DNA from: Nannochloropsis salina CCMP1776
Lineage: Eukaryota; Sar; Eustigmatophyceae; Eustigmatales; Monodopsidaceae
Length of the DNA: 64,000 nt
Reading direction: 5' to 3'
Assembly (NCBI GenBank): GCA_004565275.1
Contig: SDOX01000192.1
Span: forward strand, 18,441-82,440
The translations under genes were made by a program, and so were the position numbers. Below are positions 54,625 to 64,000 of this stretch, piece by piece. Position 1 is the stretch's first letter. Each line of letters opens with the position of its first letter. The notes beneath the pieces are model-generated. The model saw only the letters and a list, made by a program, of their open reading frames with translations. It was not told where the DNA came from and ran no database searches.

Positions 54625-57523
54625 TCAGGAACCTAACACAGCCCACAGCGCAGCCTCGTCTTCATCCACCTCTTCCTGCCCTCTCTTTTCGACTTCATCC
54701 CCATCTCCTCTATCCAGTCCTTCTCCTGTATCCTGCACTCTTTGCCTCGCCTTTTCTCCTCCCTCCTCCGCTTGACCCGCCCCCTCCACATTCCCTACAC
54801 ACGGCCTTTGAGAACTCTCGTCCCTTCTCCGCGTCTCCCGCCCCTTGTTGTCTTCACTCATCCCTCCTTCCTCCTGTCCCCCTCCTTGTCCCATCATCAT
54901 TTCTCCTCCTCTGACATGAGCTACACCCTCCATCCCATTCGCTGTACTCCCCGCCCCCGGAGCTGTACAGGGATGGAAAGGGGTTGGGGGGGACGCGACA
55001 GAGGAATCTACAACACGGTGTCTTTTCCTTTCCATTGAACTCCGGCTTTTGGGATCGGCACTCCTGAGCCCTGGCTTCCCCTCCACGCCGGGTGCAAGGG
55101 AAGGGGAGGGCGGGCACGGGAAGCCATTTCCTGTTGAAGCATTTAAGTTCTCTACCTCTTCCCCTCCCCCTCCTTCTCCCCTTCCTTCTCCCCCTCCCTC
55201 CCTCTTTCCTTCTTGGCTGCCCTGCTTGTCCTCCATCGCTGCCTCCTCCTCGCCCTGACCGACCTCCCTGGCCAATGGCCGCTTCTGTCCCGACCGTCGC
55301 CCTCCCTCCCTCCCTCCCTCCCCCCCTCCCTCCCCCCCGCCTTGCTCCTCGTTCCATGCCGTCACTGCCCCTGCCCCTTGTTCTCCCTCTGCACCAGGCC
55401 TGCCGCCAGATGCAGAGGGAGGGGGCCGAAGTGATGAGACCAAGAAAGGGGTGGCACCGCCGGAGGGAGGAAGCGAGGGAGGGCCAGCGGTCGGAGGGAA
55501 ACGGGGAAGATCTGGATTCCCGCCTCGACCTCCTCCTCGACCTCCCCCCCGACCTCCCCCTCGACCTCCCCCCCGCCCCCTCCCGCCCTCCGTTGCCCGG
55601 ACGATGACCTCCACCACGCCTGCCTGTTTGGCTGCAGTGGACACAGAATGCCGGCACAGAATGGAGGCGGCGCGACTGTGGGAAGGAGGGCGAAATGACG
55701 GGAGGGAGGGAGGGAGGGAGGGAGGGAGGGAGGGAGGGAGGGAGGGAGGGAGGGAGGGAGGGAGGGAGGGGAGGGAGGGAGGGATGAAGGCCATGTGGAA
55801 GAGATGTCGCGGCCAGCAGGGTACAGAGTGAGCCGTATGATAAAAGGAGGGAGATTAGAGTGAATGGGAGGGCAGAGAGGGGGGAAGGGAGCGAAAGAGG
55901 GAGGGAGGGCAGGAGGGAGGGAGGGAGGGAGGGAGGGAGGGAGGGAACTCTTACCCGTCAAAAGCGCCGTTTCCCTCCACGGCTGCCGCTGCTAGAGAAG
56001 GCTCTGTTGACCGTGCATTTGCTGCTATCCCTCCCGGGGCATGGGCCGAATTGCTTGCGTCCTGCTTCGTGCCGTGTGCGAGGACGGTTGCCTGAAAAGA
56101 GGGAAGCAGGGCAGGCGGATGGGAAGGAGGGGAGCAGGGAAGGAGGGGAGGGTGTGCTCAAAATCTCAACATGCCCATGAAAGGCATTTGTCGTTCTCAT
56201 AACCAGGTAAGCGCCGCGAGGAAGACTAGGAGAGGCTGGGTCCACCCCTCTCGTCCTCCTCCTGATCCCTCCCTCAGCAGGCCCTCCCTCCCGCCCCTCC
56301 TCCCTCCCTCCCTTCTTCGCTTACCGCCTGATGCAGCGTGGTAGGCTCCGGTTCGAAGTCGTGACGGAAGATGCAACGGTCCCCGTTGCGGCATTTCCCC
56401 GAGGCGTAAAATCTGGAACAGGAGGGAGGGAGGGAGGGAGGGAGGGAGGGAGGGAGGGAGGGACGCAAAGAGATGGGGAAGGGGGGAAGGGAGGGAGGAT
56501 AGCAGGGTAAGTGTCTGCTAGATTTGCGTGGCCCGTATAATTTTTTTGCAACTGTCTCGGCAATTGTCTTACTCGTACTTCCCTCCACCTTCTTCTCCCC
56601 CCTCCTTACCTCCCTCCTCCCTCCCTCCATCCCCCCCTTCCTCCCTCCCTCCCTTTCCACATACTTGCAAAAGCCCTTCTCCGCTGCCCCCTTCCCTCCT
56701 CCATCCTCTTTTCCGACAGGTGCGGACGAGCCCGGGTGCCGGAAATAGCATTCAATCTTGCAGTTGCCTACTCCGAGGAAAGGAAGATAAGCGATGAGTC
56801 TTGAAGGGAGGATGAAGGAGGGAAAAGGTGGGAACGGGGAGAGGCAAAAAGGCACTTTGAATGTTCTCAAAGCTCCCTATTCCCCGAAATAGAACAAACA
56901 CACAATCCTCACACAATAAATGCACGGATAAACGCATACGGAGTGAGGAGTGGGACGCCAGGCAGGTGCTTCATTCCGGGCCCTTGTTGCACGCTTTTAG
57001 GCACGTTTTGCCTGTGGCGAACACTTACCGCCTTGTGCCCAAGTAGTGCAGGTTTTACGATTGCGTTTGGCATGTTCATTGTGCCGGAAGGCGCAGTCAG
57101 GGCCCTGGCACACGGGATGGAATAGGAAGGAGCGAGGTGACAAATGAAGCGGCTCTCCGTCCTTCAAGGCGAGTGCCGAAGAGGGGGGGGGGGAAGCATC
57201 CGACAAACTGTGCAAGCCCGGCATGAATTTTCATCGATTGATCGTCCGGCCTTTACCTTGGTGCATTTATCGCTTAGGTAGTAGAAACAATCTGTCAACC
57301 CGTTTATGTCTAAAGATGTCGCCCATGCTTGTCCTCCTCCTCCTCCCCTTCCACCTCCTCCACCCGGACCTGTCCCTCTGTAGCTTCCTCCTCCCCCACC
57401 CGGACCACACTTGTACGACATGAAAGAGAATTCAAGCCTGTGCATATATGTGTCACGACGATGAGCATTGGTGGGCGTCATTGATTGAGAAAAGGGGGAG
57501 GTGGCAGAGGAAGCACTCGACAT
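54625..57523 (-). CDS. ZC3H11-like triple CCCH zinc-finger protein
   Basis: Six exons on the minus strand: 57523-57257, 57104-57029, 56767-56665, 56412-56325, 56091-55955, 55675-54625; total 1722 nt, 573 residues, phases consistent. A Gly-rich start (PGGGGGRGGGGG) precedes three CCCH fingers that run across exon junctions: DCFYYLSDKCTKGPDCAFRH, then KTCTTWAQGGNCKIECYFRH, then GFCKFYASGKCRNGDRCIFR followed by H. This spacing and the 'C-F-Y-x(n)-C-x-[KR]-G-x-x-C-x-F-R-H' style are those of the ZC3H11A group, whose animal member acts in mRNA export; the role here is inference. The last exon adds an Arg-Gly-Gly repeat region (nt 55520-55600) and a long acidic, Gly/Glu-rich tail ending ALWAVLGS. 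An alternative start is the ATG at 57421 (MSYKCGPG). Confidence 0.8.
55699..55784 (-). repeat. (GGGA)n tract in the last intron of the CCCH gene
   Basis: About 21 units, TCCC on the transcript, just upstream of the acceptor TTCCCACAG at 55676-55684. Confidence 0.9.
55897..55946 (-). repeat. (GGGA)n tract near the 5' end of the same CCCH intron
   Basis: Lies next to the donor at 55953-55954, pyrimidine-rich on the transcript. Together with the previous tract it fills most of this 279-nt intron. Confidence 0.9.
56421..56463 (-). repeat. (GGGA)n tract upstream of CCCH exon 4
   Basis: About ten units, TCCC on the transcript, ending in CCTGTTCCAG before exon 56412. Confidence 0.9.
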
Positions 57524-58488
57524 GAGACGTATCGCCAGGAGTGCTAGGATCTCGCTCAATTTTTTTTAAATAAGGTTGTAATATGTTCCCCGATGACATG
57601 TCGAAACGGGATTCGGGAAAAAAAACATGCCTACTACTTGGACTTTGGAGCCCACGGGAAAAATGGCTGCTTTTTAGTCAATACAGGGGTATGAGCTCAC
57701 ATCCTAGATTTCTCACCCCGGTCACACATGACTTCCCGGGCGGACACTTTGGCCTTCAATAGCAAGATATAACAACCGCACAGAAAATAGATATGTAGTC
57801 TGAAAACAAACATTTCAAATACAAAAAATGGATGTACTCGAAGTCCGAAATGTATAGTGATTTTGTAATTTTGCCTAAAATTTTCCTTCTTATCCTCATT
57901 TTTTCTCGCTTACTTCACCACGAATATTTCGAAGTCATTTCTTTTCCAGCATCCTCGCGTAGCTCCCCACTACATGGAACGATTCATTCTCTTCGCTTAT
58001 TTTGACACCTGTGCCTGACCAAAGATGAGTTTTTCCTTGGCCGCTAACCGCTTCTCGTGCTTGAAATGAGTGGTTACTCTCCCACGAGAAAGGCAGGCGC
58101 AGCACGTCGCTGATTTCTCGAGGCCAAATTTTGCCACAATGGTGTGTCACATTTACATTTCTATCGTATACCTCCCGTTTCTCCCTTTGTTTTTGATTTC
58201 GGCCCATCAAACCTTCCGTGCCCCTCTTTCTCCCCTTTCAATCAACGCGGCCGTATGTAAACTTCGGGAAGGTGGCGGCAAGCTTCTCCGTCAAGTCAGC
58301 GACGTGAGTTGACGCGCTGCGTTGCGCACTCCTCTCCATACGACGTATGGCCTTCCCGTCCCCCTCGTGGCTGTCTCCGTTTCATACAAAAAGCTTTCCG
58401 TCGATCACGCTCGTTCGCGCCATCCCCCCCCCCCCCCACCACTCTGACCCCTTCCTTCTCTATCCTGAAAGGGATAGAGCCCAAGCCA
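57524..58488. other. Intergenic region, about 1 kb
   Basis: AT-rich 57560-57950; promoter of the CCCH gene and 3' flank of the lyase gene. Short frames only. Confidence 0.45.
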
Positions 58489-60862
58489 TCACGTCCCTCC
58501 GTGCATCCGCCTGAGGTTTCCTTCCTCCACTTCGCTCTTGCTCGAGACAATGTTCCGAAAGGTCACGCTTTCCTGGGTGGGACCGCACCGGAGCTCGTCC
58601 AGGTAGACTGTGCTTACAAAATCGATGGAGGGTTCCCTAGAAAGAGAGGGGGGATACGGGTGAGGGAATGGGGAAGAAGCGCGTGGGTCCTCCTGGTGGT
58701 CGATGAAGGAAAGGGGAATAGTGCGACAGAATTTCCTCAGGGAGGGGGCTTGAGGATAAGGCAATAAAGTGCAGGAATAGGCGCCACGGGGGAGGGGAAG
58801 GAGGGAAAACAATCCATGCATGCAGAGGAGATGAATGGGAGGTGTGATGTGGGCGCAGGTGATGGGGCGGGAAGGTAGGTAAGGATCGGACGAAAAGGAG
58901 GGAATGGGGAAACCCACAGAGGTACCCACCGGCAGTCGAGGCCGCCCTCCCTCCCCTCCTCCCTCCCTCCCTCCCTCCTTCCCTCCCCTCCTACCTGTAC
59001 ATGCCCAGCTTCAAATAGTTCCCGTACTCGTAGTACAAGGTCCTCCCTGGCACCCCTCCCAAGGGGGTCAGGACTTGTGTCTGCCGGGTTTCCAGCCCGC
59101 CGGTCTCCACAGAGGCGTTCACGAAGCCATCCTGCCCGGTCGACCACCCAATGTGGAAAAGGATGTCGATCCATTCGCCCTGGGGGGAGGGAGGGAGGGA
59201 GGGAGGGAGGGAGGGAGGGGAGGGTGGGTACGGGAGGACTGGCTACACGTCCGTAGGCTCTGGTTTTGGAAAGAGGAACGTCCGTCGAGGACAAAGGCGG
59301 GAGAAGCAGGACGCAGAGGTGGGGTTTTGAGGGAAGGGAGGAAAGGAGGGCGGGAGAGAGGACGAGGGGGGGGAGAGGCACCTTCTCGACGCGGGCTGGC
59401 CCATATTGCCAAGTGCCTTTGGGGAGGTTGGTCCCTACGCCGAGTCCAATGGAGGTGTTCTCCGGGTAGTTTAGGAGGTAGAGGGCGATGGAGGAGTTGT
59501 GTGGCGGGAAGGCGTCCCAGGATTGGCCTGCCGGGAAGGAGGGAAGGAGGGGGGGAAAGACGGAGGGAGGGAGGGAGGGAGGAAGGGAGGGAGGGGGGGT
59601 GTCACCAGCTGAGGAGTACGAGGCATCCCTAAAAGCACCTTGCCTCAGCATTCGAAGCACCCTTTTCCCTCCCTCCCTCCCTCCCTTCCTCCCCTTACCT
59701 GTATCCAGGTCGGGCTGATCGTGCCATTGGCACAGGATCTGCCACTGGCGGGTCGGATCCGCCACCGTGGGGTAGTCTGGGGGGATGTACAGCGACCACG
59801 CGTACCACCCTTCCGTCCCTGGAATCGGGCGGGAAGGAGGGAGGGAGGGAAGGAGGGAGAAGCACGAGTCGGCGCCATGCACCATGAGCTTCCACCCAAA
59901 GCGCCGGCGGGAGAGACAAAGAGAGGCCTTGGTGCGTTCCCAAGCAAGCGAGCAAGCTGCCCGTGTCCTCTACCCCAGGCTCCACGCATAAAGGGAGGGA
60001 GGGAGGGAGGGAGGGAGGGAGGGAGGAAGGAAGGAAAGCGCAAGTACCTGGACTGTCTTCGAGGTTGTGCGTGATTTCCGCCCGATTTCCGTGCTGTATG
60101 TAGTCGCCGGGACGTACGCGTATCCGCACGGACTGATTCCCGGTGCGAACGGGCGAGGAGACAAGCTGTGCAAACCAAGCGGGCAACAAACAAAAGGAGA
60201 AAGCGAGGACGAAGGTGAATGCGACAGCCATTTGAAAGGGCCTCGGGCGAAGGCTGTGCTCCAGGATATCACAGGCGGACCCCGCCTCGACCAGTACTCT
60301 TTCCCATGATGTAGCCCACTTATCTAGCTGTTTCCTACGTACCACTATCGAGTCTTCTTGCGCTCCTTCCAGGCTCGTCCATCCCTCGAAGCCATCCTCG
60401 AAGGATCCGACGAAGGTGGAAGCCGGCAGCGGCCTACCATGTAAGGCGATTTGTTCCTGACAACAGGAGAGAAGGACAAGGCCCGAAAGGTCACACATTC
60501 AGCCCTCTAATTTTGTGCGTGCTCGGTGAAACCATAGATGTTTGAGGCACTTGCTGTCCTCTTACCTCAATGGAATCGACAGGGGGGTCCATATCCGGCA
60601 TGGGAACCGAAGCGGAGGGTCGGGATATGGTAGTCGAGGGATCTCGTTTCTCCTGAGACAAAGTAGAGGTCGGTCGCGTCGACGGGAGCGCAGGGGAAGA
60701 CACAAAGCTAGCAACAGTGTCCCATGCTGCCGCAAGCGTTTGCGTTGGAAGGGCATGGCTTGTGGCCAAGGTGGCGAGGAGGAAGAGGACGACGTACTTA
60801 TTTCGTGACCGAGGGCGACGACCAGGGACGGAAGTCCTACTTTCCAGTAAGGATGCTGCCAT
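58489..60862 (-). CDS. Secreted polysaccharide-lyase-like protein
   Basis: Seven exons on the minus strand: 60862-60566, 60456-60343, 60165-60048, 59818-59699, 59527-59382, 59179-58995, 58636-58489; total 1128 nt, 375 residues, phases consistent. The start (ATG at 60862) leads into RSRNKYVVLFLLATLATSHA, a signal peptide or anchor. The rest is a beta-rich fold: FEDGFEGWTSLEG, SVRIRVRPGDYIQHGNRAEI, GWYAWSLYIPPDYP, WQILCQWHDQPD, SIALYLLNYPEN, GEWIDILFHIGWSTGQDGFV, YYEYGNYLKLGMYR and VYLDELRCG. The order (RAE, then WYxWSxxxPxD, QWH, Wxdixxhxxw, and YxKxGxYR) is that of the bacterial/fungal polysaccharide-lyase jelly-roll family (Polysacc_lyase, PL20-like). Probable role: cleavage or binding of a uronic-acid polymer in the cell wall or surroundings (inference). 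Several Asn-x-Ser/Thr sites fit secretion. Confidence 0.75.
59187..59222 (-). repeat. (GGGA)n tract before lyase exon 6
   Basis: Pyrimidine tract on the transcript directly upstream of the CCCCAG acceptor at 59180-59185. Confidence 0.85.
59562..59597 (-). repeat. (GGGA)n tract before lyase exon 5
   Basis: TCCC on the transcript in intron 59528-59698. The donor side of the same intron (59668-59697) has the complementary CCCT on the plus strand, i.e. GGGA on the transcript. Confidence 0.85.
59992..60030 (-). repeat. (GGGA)n tract after lyase exon 3
   Basis: About nine units close to the donor at 60046-60047, pyrimidine-rich on the transcript. Confidence 0.85.
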
Positions 60863-62906
60863 GCCCCGCCCCGCTTGCACCGCTAAAGGAATCGAACTGT
60901 CCCTGTAGACGTGGGCACAAGTGTCATGCCATGTTCGCGTCGATCCGAAAGGGTCAGAATTTTCGCCCGTGAGAAAGCCGGTGTGTTCAAAATTTGGTAA
61001 GCTCAAGTTCCATCTGGTAGTGTACGTCACACCAGTACCGAGCCCTTCGTGTAGTCGCTACTAGTGAACAGCTCGAGGCGGGCGCAGTGGACGGCAATTC
61101 TTAAAATCAATACAATGTTTTACGTATAAAATAAATGTGCCTGTAGTGTTATATGGTTAGGCTCGGGGCAAGGCCACGCATCTGCTTGTCACGACCGGCT
61201 TTGATTTCTTCGTGTGCGAAACCCATTCCTGAGCACCTCTTGCACACTTAATCCATCGCACATTGTGCATGCCTTGGTGATTTGTGAGGGCATTGCAGTC
61301 ATACGCTGCAATATCTGAAATCGTTCTTTACACACATGTGTCTATTACCGCATAGCAGACAGTTTTCCAGAATAAATCTATTCCATAACGGCCTTCAGAC
61401 ATGCTGTACGGCTTCTGCTTAACATTCAGTCTAAAAAAGGATGCTTAAGAGTTATAATTATAGTAAGCAAAAATCAATTAAGTAGGCCATGATCAAGCAA
61501 GTCTCGTTGTGCACGCTTTACTCAATTGTTCAACCTACACTGTCGACTCTTCGTTGTTTGCGGGCCATTTGCCACTAAACGAGCATCGATCACAGTGCAG
61601 CTTCCTCGTCTCTCAAGGTTTTGCATCTTGTGCTTCGTGACTTTGTCGTTTTAGGCTTCATGGATTGCAAAAAAGCTTGGTTAAAAATATACTGGGCTAC
61701 ACTTTGTTCGCGAATTCTATTTATTGCTCGGTCACGGAGTAACTCTTAAAGGCCCATTCCTCTTTGTGCATGAATGGCTTCGTTTGAAGTCTTAAAAATC
61801 GATCGACCTCGCTTGCAATGTAATCAGATTAGAATGAATGGTATACAAAGGGCTTAGGACAGATACCATCCGTAGCGCTGGGAGAATTACAACTATAGAG
61901 GGCACTGGGACAATCAAGTTTACAGAGACCTTTGGATTCATCTCTGAACAGAGCACGATCAAACTGTCGCCAGTTACTATGCTTTTCTCTTTAAAATGCA
62001 GATAGATGAGAAAAAAGTTTCTAAAAATGGTCCGACTGTGAGAGTAAGCGCTGAAACAATCGCCTAAGCCAATAGATTCATAGGCTTCTGAGATGCTGTA
62101 GACATGGAACATTCTTCATCGGCATCGATCAAGATTAGCCTGGACAACGAAATCAGACAGCATCGTTGACTTTCATAATCGCAGGGCACAAATGGTCTGT
62201 CAGACGGCCATGAACTGCACGTACACAAACGGAAATAAGAGATGAGGCCGACCAAGACAGGGGAAGGATGGAGCTTACGAGTGCCTCAGGAAATCTGCCC
62301 CACATCTGCTTTTCTTATACCAGGGTTTCTAGCAAAAAGTACCTGTTGTTGCAGTTAAAAATCTCTTCCAGGGCATCATAGCCGGCCTTTTTTGAAAGGT
62401 CTTAATAAATTCTATATGTCCCCATACCCCCCGAAACGCCAATAGCCTGGGGCGTGGTTGCAGACAGAGAAATCCATTTTGAGTGAACTTTTCGTTTCCA
62501 CAGACCCTGACTTGGTCAATTTCTATGAAGTCACCATTCTCAACATCAATTATAAGCCTTGAGCCCGTCTTTCGTTCTAGTTTTGAGGACTCTTCTCGGT
62601 TTTTGGCACTTCCATCATGTCAGCGACTCCCCACAGCGAGCAAGCGAGTCATCACTGCTTCCCAGTCCCAACCTGCATCTTATATTGATTCATTCCCATC
62701 ATTCACTTCCCCTTGCCACGGTCTGTACATACAGGGGGGTATGCGCCGCTCTGACCTGGAACGGTGTCCCTCTCCAACATCTCCCTCACCCAGTGATTCT
62801 TCGCAAGGTATGTTTTTTTGACGAGAGGAGTGAACCTGCTCTCTGCTCTGGAAAATATAAAAAGTGTTCCTCTCCGATGCTTTTACCCCCTTGACCATTC
62901 ATGATC
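60863..62906. other. AT-rich intergenic region, about 2 kb
   Basis: The longest gene-poor stretch. It holds short frames without recognisable content and the promoter of the lyase gene at its left end. No RNA gene seen. Confidence 0.45.
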
Positions 62907-63250
62907 ATGCATTTTTCAAGGTTCCTCGACCAGACGACGGCTGAGGAGCGGAAACACCCGGGGGTCTTCTGGTTTTTTCTTCACGGCATCCGAGGTAATT
63001 AAAGACGGAGCGTCAAGTGGAGGAGGGATGGGAATTTTGGGTTTGCGCTTACTCGGGGGGCTGCGACAATTCTTTTCCCAGGGAACCGGGAGCGACTTCT
63101 CGGATGGAGAAGGGTCATTAAAGCGTGGAGGTCGAAGGCGATGGGGACCGGCCAGGGATGGAAATGAGCCTGGAGAGTCCATGACGTAGGAAGGGAGGAA
63201 GGGAGGGAGGGCGGGAGGGAGGGGGGTAGGGCGGGAGGGAGGGAGGGAGG
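62907..63250. other. Ambiguous possible exon, strand unresolved
   Basis: Plus strand: an ATG at 62907 gives MHFSRFLDQTTAEERKHPGV, FWFFLHGIRG, and ends at a good GTAATT donor (62995). Minus strand: after an acceptor (CTCTCCAG, complement of 63174-63181) a frame reads to a TGA at 62916-62918 with SPSEKSLPVPWEKN and DAVKKKPEDPRVFPLLSRR. A GGGA tract at 63184-63251 would be a pyrimidine tract only for the minus-strand reading. I cannot decide between them. Confidence 0.25.
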
Positions 63251-63370
63251 GAAAATTGCGGGGGTGCAGAAGGACTGGAAGTGTGCAATATGATGAGACC
63301 TGTGAATGGAAAAATACTGCAATGCTGCATGCGGACCCGTATGCAAGCACGTGTATACAAGCCTCTGTAA

Positions 63371-64000
63371 ATGGTCCGCTTTGTGGCCAAGCTTCAGGGC
63401 AGAACCCGTGTCAGAAGGCGGGAGGACGGCCCATGGGGTGTGCATTGCCATCCATGCTGGATGTCCCATCCCGAGGACGCTTCCCGCAAGTCCCTGAATC
63501 CCTCCTTCTATCGCACCCCCGACGTCAGGCTGTCCTCCTTCCCGTCGCCGGTCGAGGAGCGAGGGCAGGGTTTCGAGGATCATTTTTCTCGACGCTTTTT
63601 CACGGCGGCGCCCACTTTCAAGCTCCCCAAGGAGGAAGGATTCGATGAGGTCGGGGAGGGAGGAGGAGGGGGCGGGGGGCAGAGGGAAGAAAGGATTCAA
63701 TGAGGTCGGCAAAGGAGCGGGCAAGGAGGAGGGGGGAAGGAGTGAGGAAGGAGGGAGGATGTTGATTTTTGGAAATGTGGCGTTTGCTTTTTCTGTGCGC
63801 CTTACATCCCCCCCCTTTTCTTTCTTCTCCTCCCCCTCCTCCTCCTCCTTGCTCCATTATCCGGCAGCACGGGCGCCCCATCCTCCTCCCTCCGCCCCCC
63901 GACACGGGCAAGAAGGAGGAGGAGGGAGGAGAAGAGGGGGAGGAAGAGGAGGAGGGGGAGTCAGGCACGGACTCGGAAAGTGAGCAGGAAGAGGAGGGGG
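63371..64000 (+). CDS. 5' part of an unidentified gene, cut by the right edge
   Basis: Not recognised. Probable exons 63371-63649 (ATG at 63371; donor GTCGGG) and 63868-64000 (acceptor CCGGCAG), joined in phase 0 and open to the window end. Exon 1 gives 93 residues with WMSHPEDASRKSLNPSFYRT, FEDHFSRRFFTAAPTFKLP and KEEGFDE. Exon 2 begins HGRPILLPPPPDTGKK and becomes very acidic with ESGTDSESEQEEE, a typical disordered or CK2-site region. GC-ending codons dominate, as in the other genes here. The start may lie further upstream if the segment at 62907 belongs to it, but the phases I tried did not fit. Confidence 0.4.

Overview
This is a nuclear genome fragment from a compact, intron-bearing eukaryote, most likely a eustigmatophyte stramenopile microalga (Nannochloropsis/Microchloropsis type). 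I infer this from several signs. Genes carry short (mostly 80-260 nt) GT-AG introns. Exons are GC-rich and the spacers are AT-richer. One protein has a heterokont plastid presequence with an S-S-A-F signal. The gene set is purely eukaryotic: IRE1, FIP1, Alba, a mitochondrial carrier and a ZC3H11-like protein. The window also holds many GGGA/TCCC tetranucleotide tracts. The species was not checked by any search.

Layout. 1-6.6 kb: end of a hydrophobic protein gene, then an IRE1 stress sensor (kinase plus RNase) whose open frame runs on into a CCCH zinc finger. 7-13 kb: a disordered orphan, a cysteine-repeat membrane protein, and a Rolling-stone-family membrane protein with an in-frame stop. 13.5-19 kb: a 2-Cys peroxiredoxin-thioredoxin fusion, divergent from a 2-oxoglutarate oxygenase, then a drug/metabolite-type transporter. 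19.3-31 kb: a coiled-coil orphan, the mRNA 3'-end factor FIP1, and two orphans. 31.5-36.7 kb: a 15-exon cytosolic-looking 5'-nucleotidase with four C-terminal EF-hands. 37.4-45 kb: a mitochondrial PPR-like protein, a plastid bacterial-PH-like membrane protein, an RRM gene broken by a 100-N gap, and a DUF3593-like membrane protein. 46-52 kb: a large Thr-rich orphan and an Alba protein with polyQ. 52-61 kb (all minus strand): a divergent mitochondrial carrier, a ZC3H11-like triple CCCH protein and a secreted polysaccharide-lyase-like protein. 62.9-64 kb: the start of a gene that leaves the window.

The genes are not an operon or a single pathway. Themes that recur are RNA handling (IRE1-CCCH, FIP1, RRM, Alba, ZC3H11-like, PPR-like), organelle proteins, and unusual domain fusions. 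Exon models were built by hand from GT/AG sites and phase continuity; most multi-exon models close to a whole number of codons. Several coding regions change frame exactly at long G or C runs, which looks more like homopolymer sequencing error than biology.

The most interesting items are the IRE1-CCCH continuous frame, the peroxiredoxin-thioredoxin fusion, the tandem Cys-repeat membrane protein, the EF-hand 5'-nucleotidase, and introns that start with GGGA-type G-triplets and end in TCCC-type pyrimidine runs.
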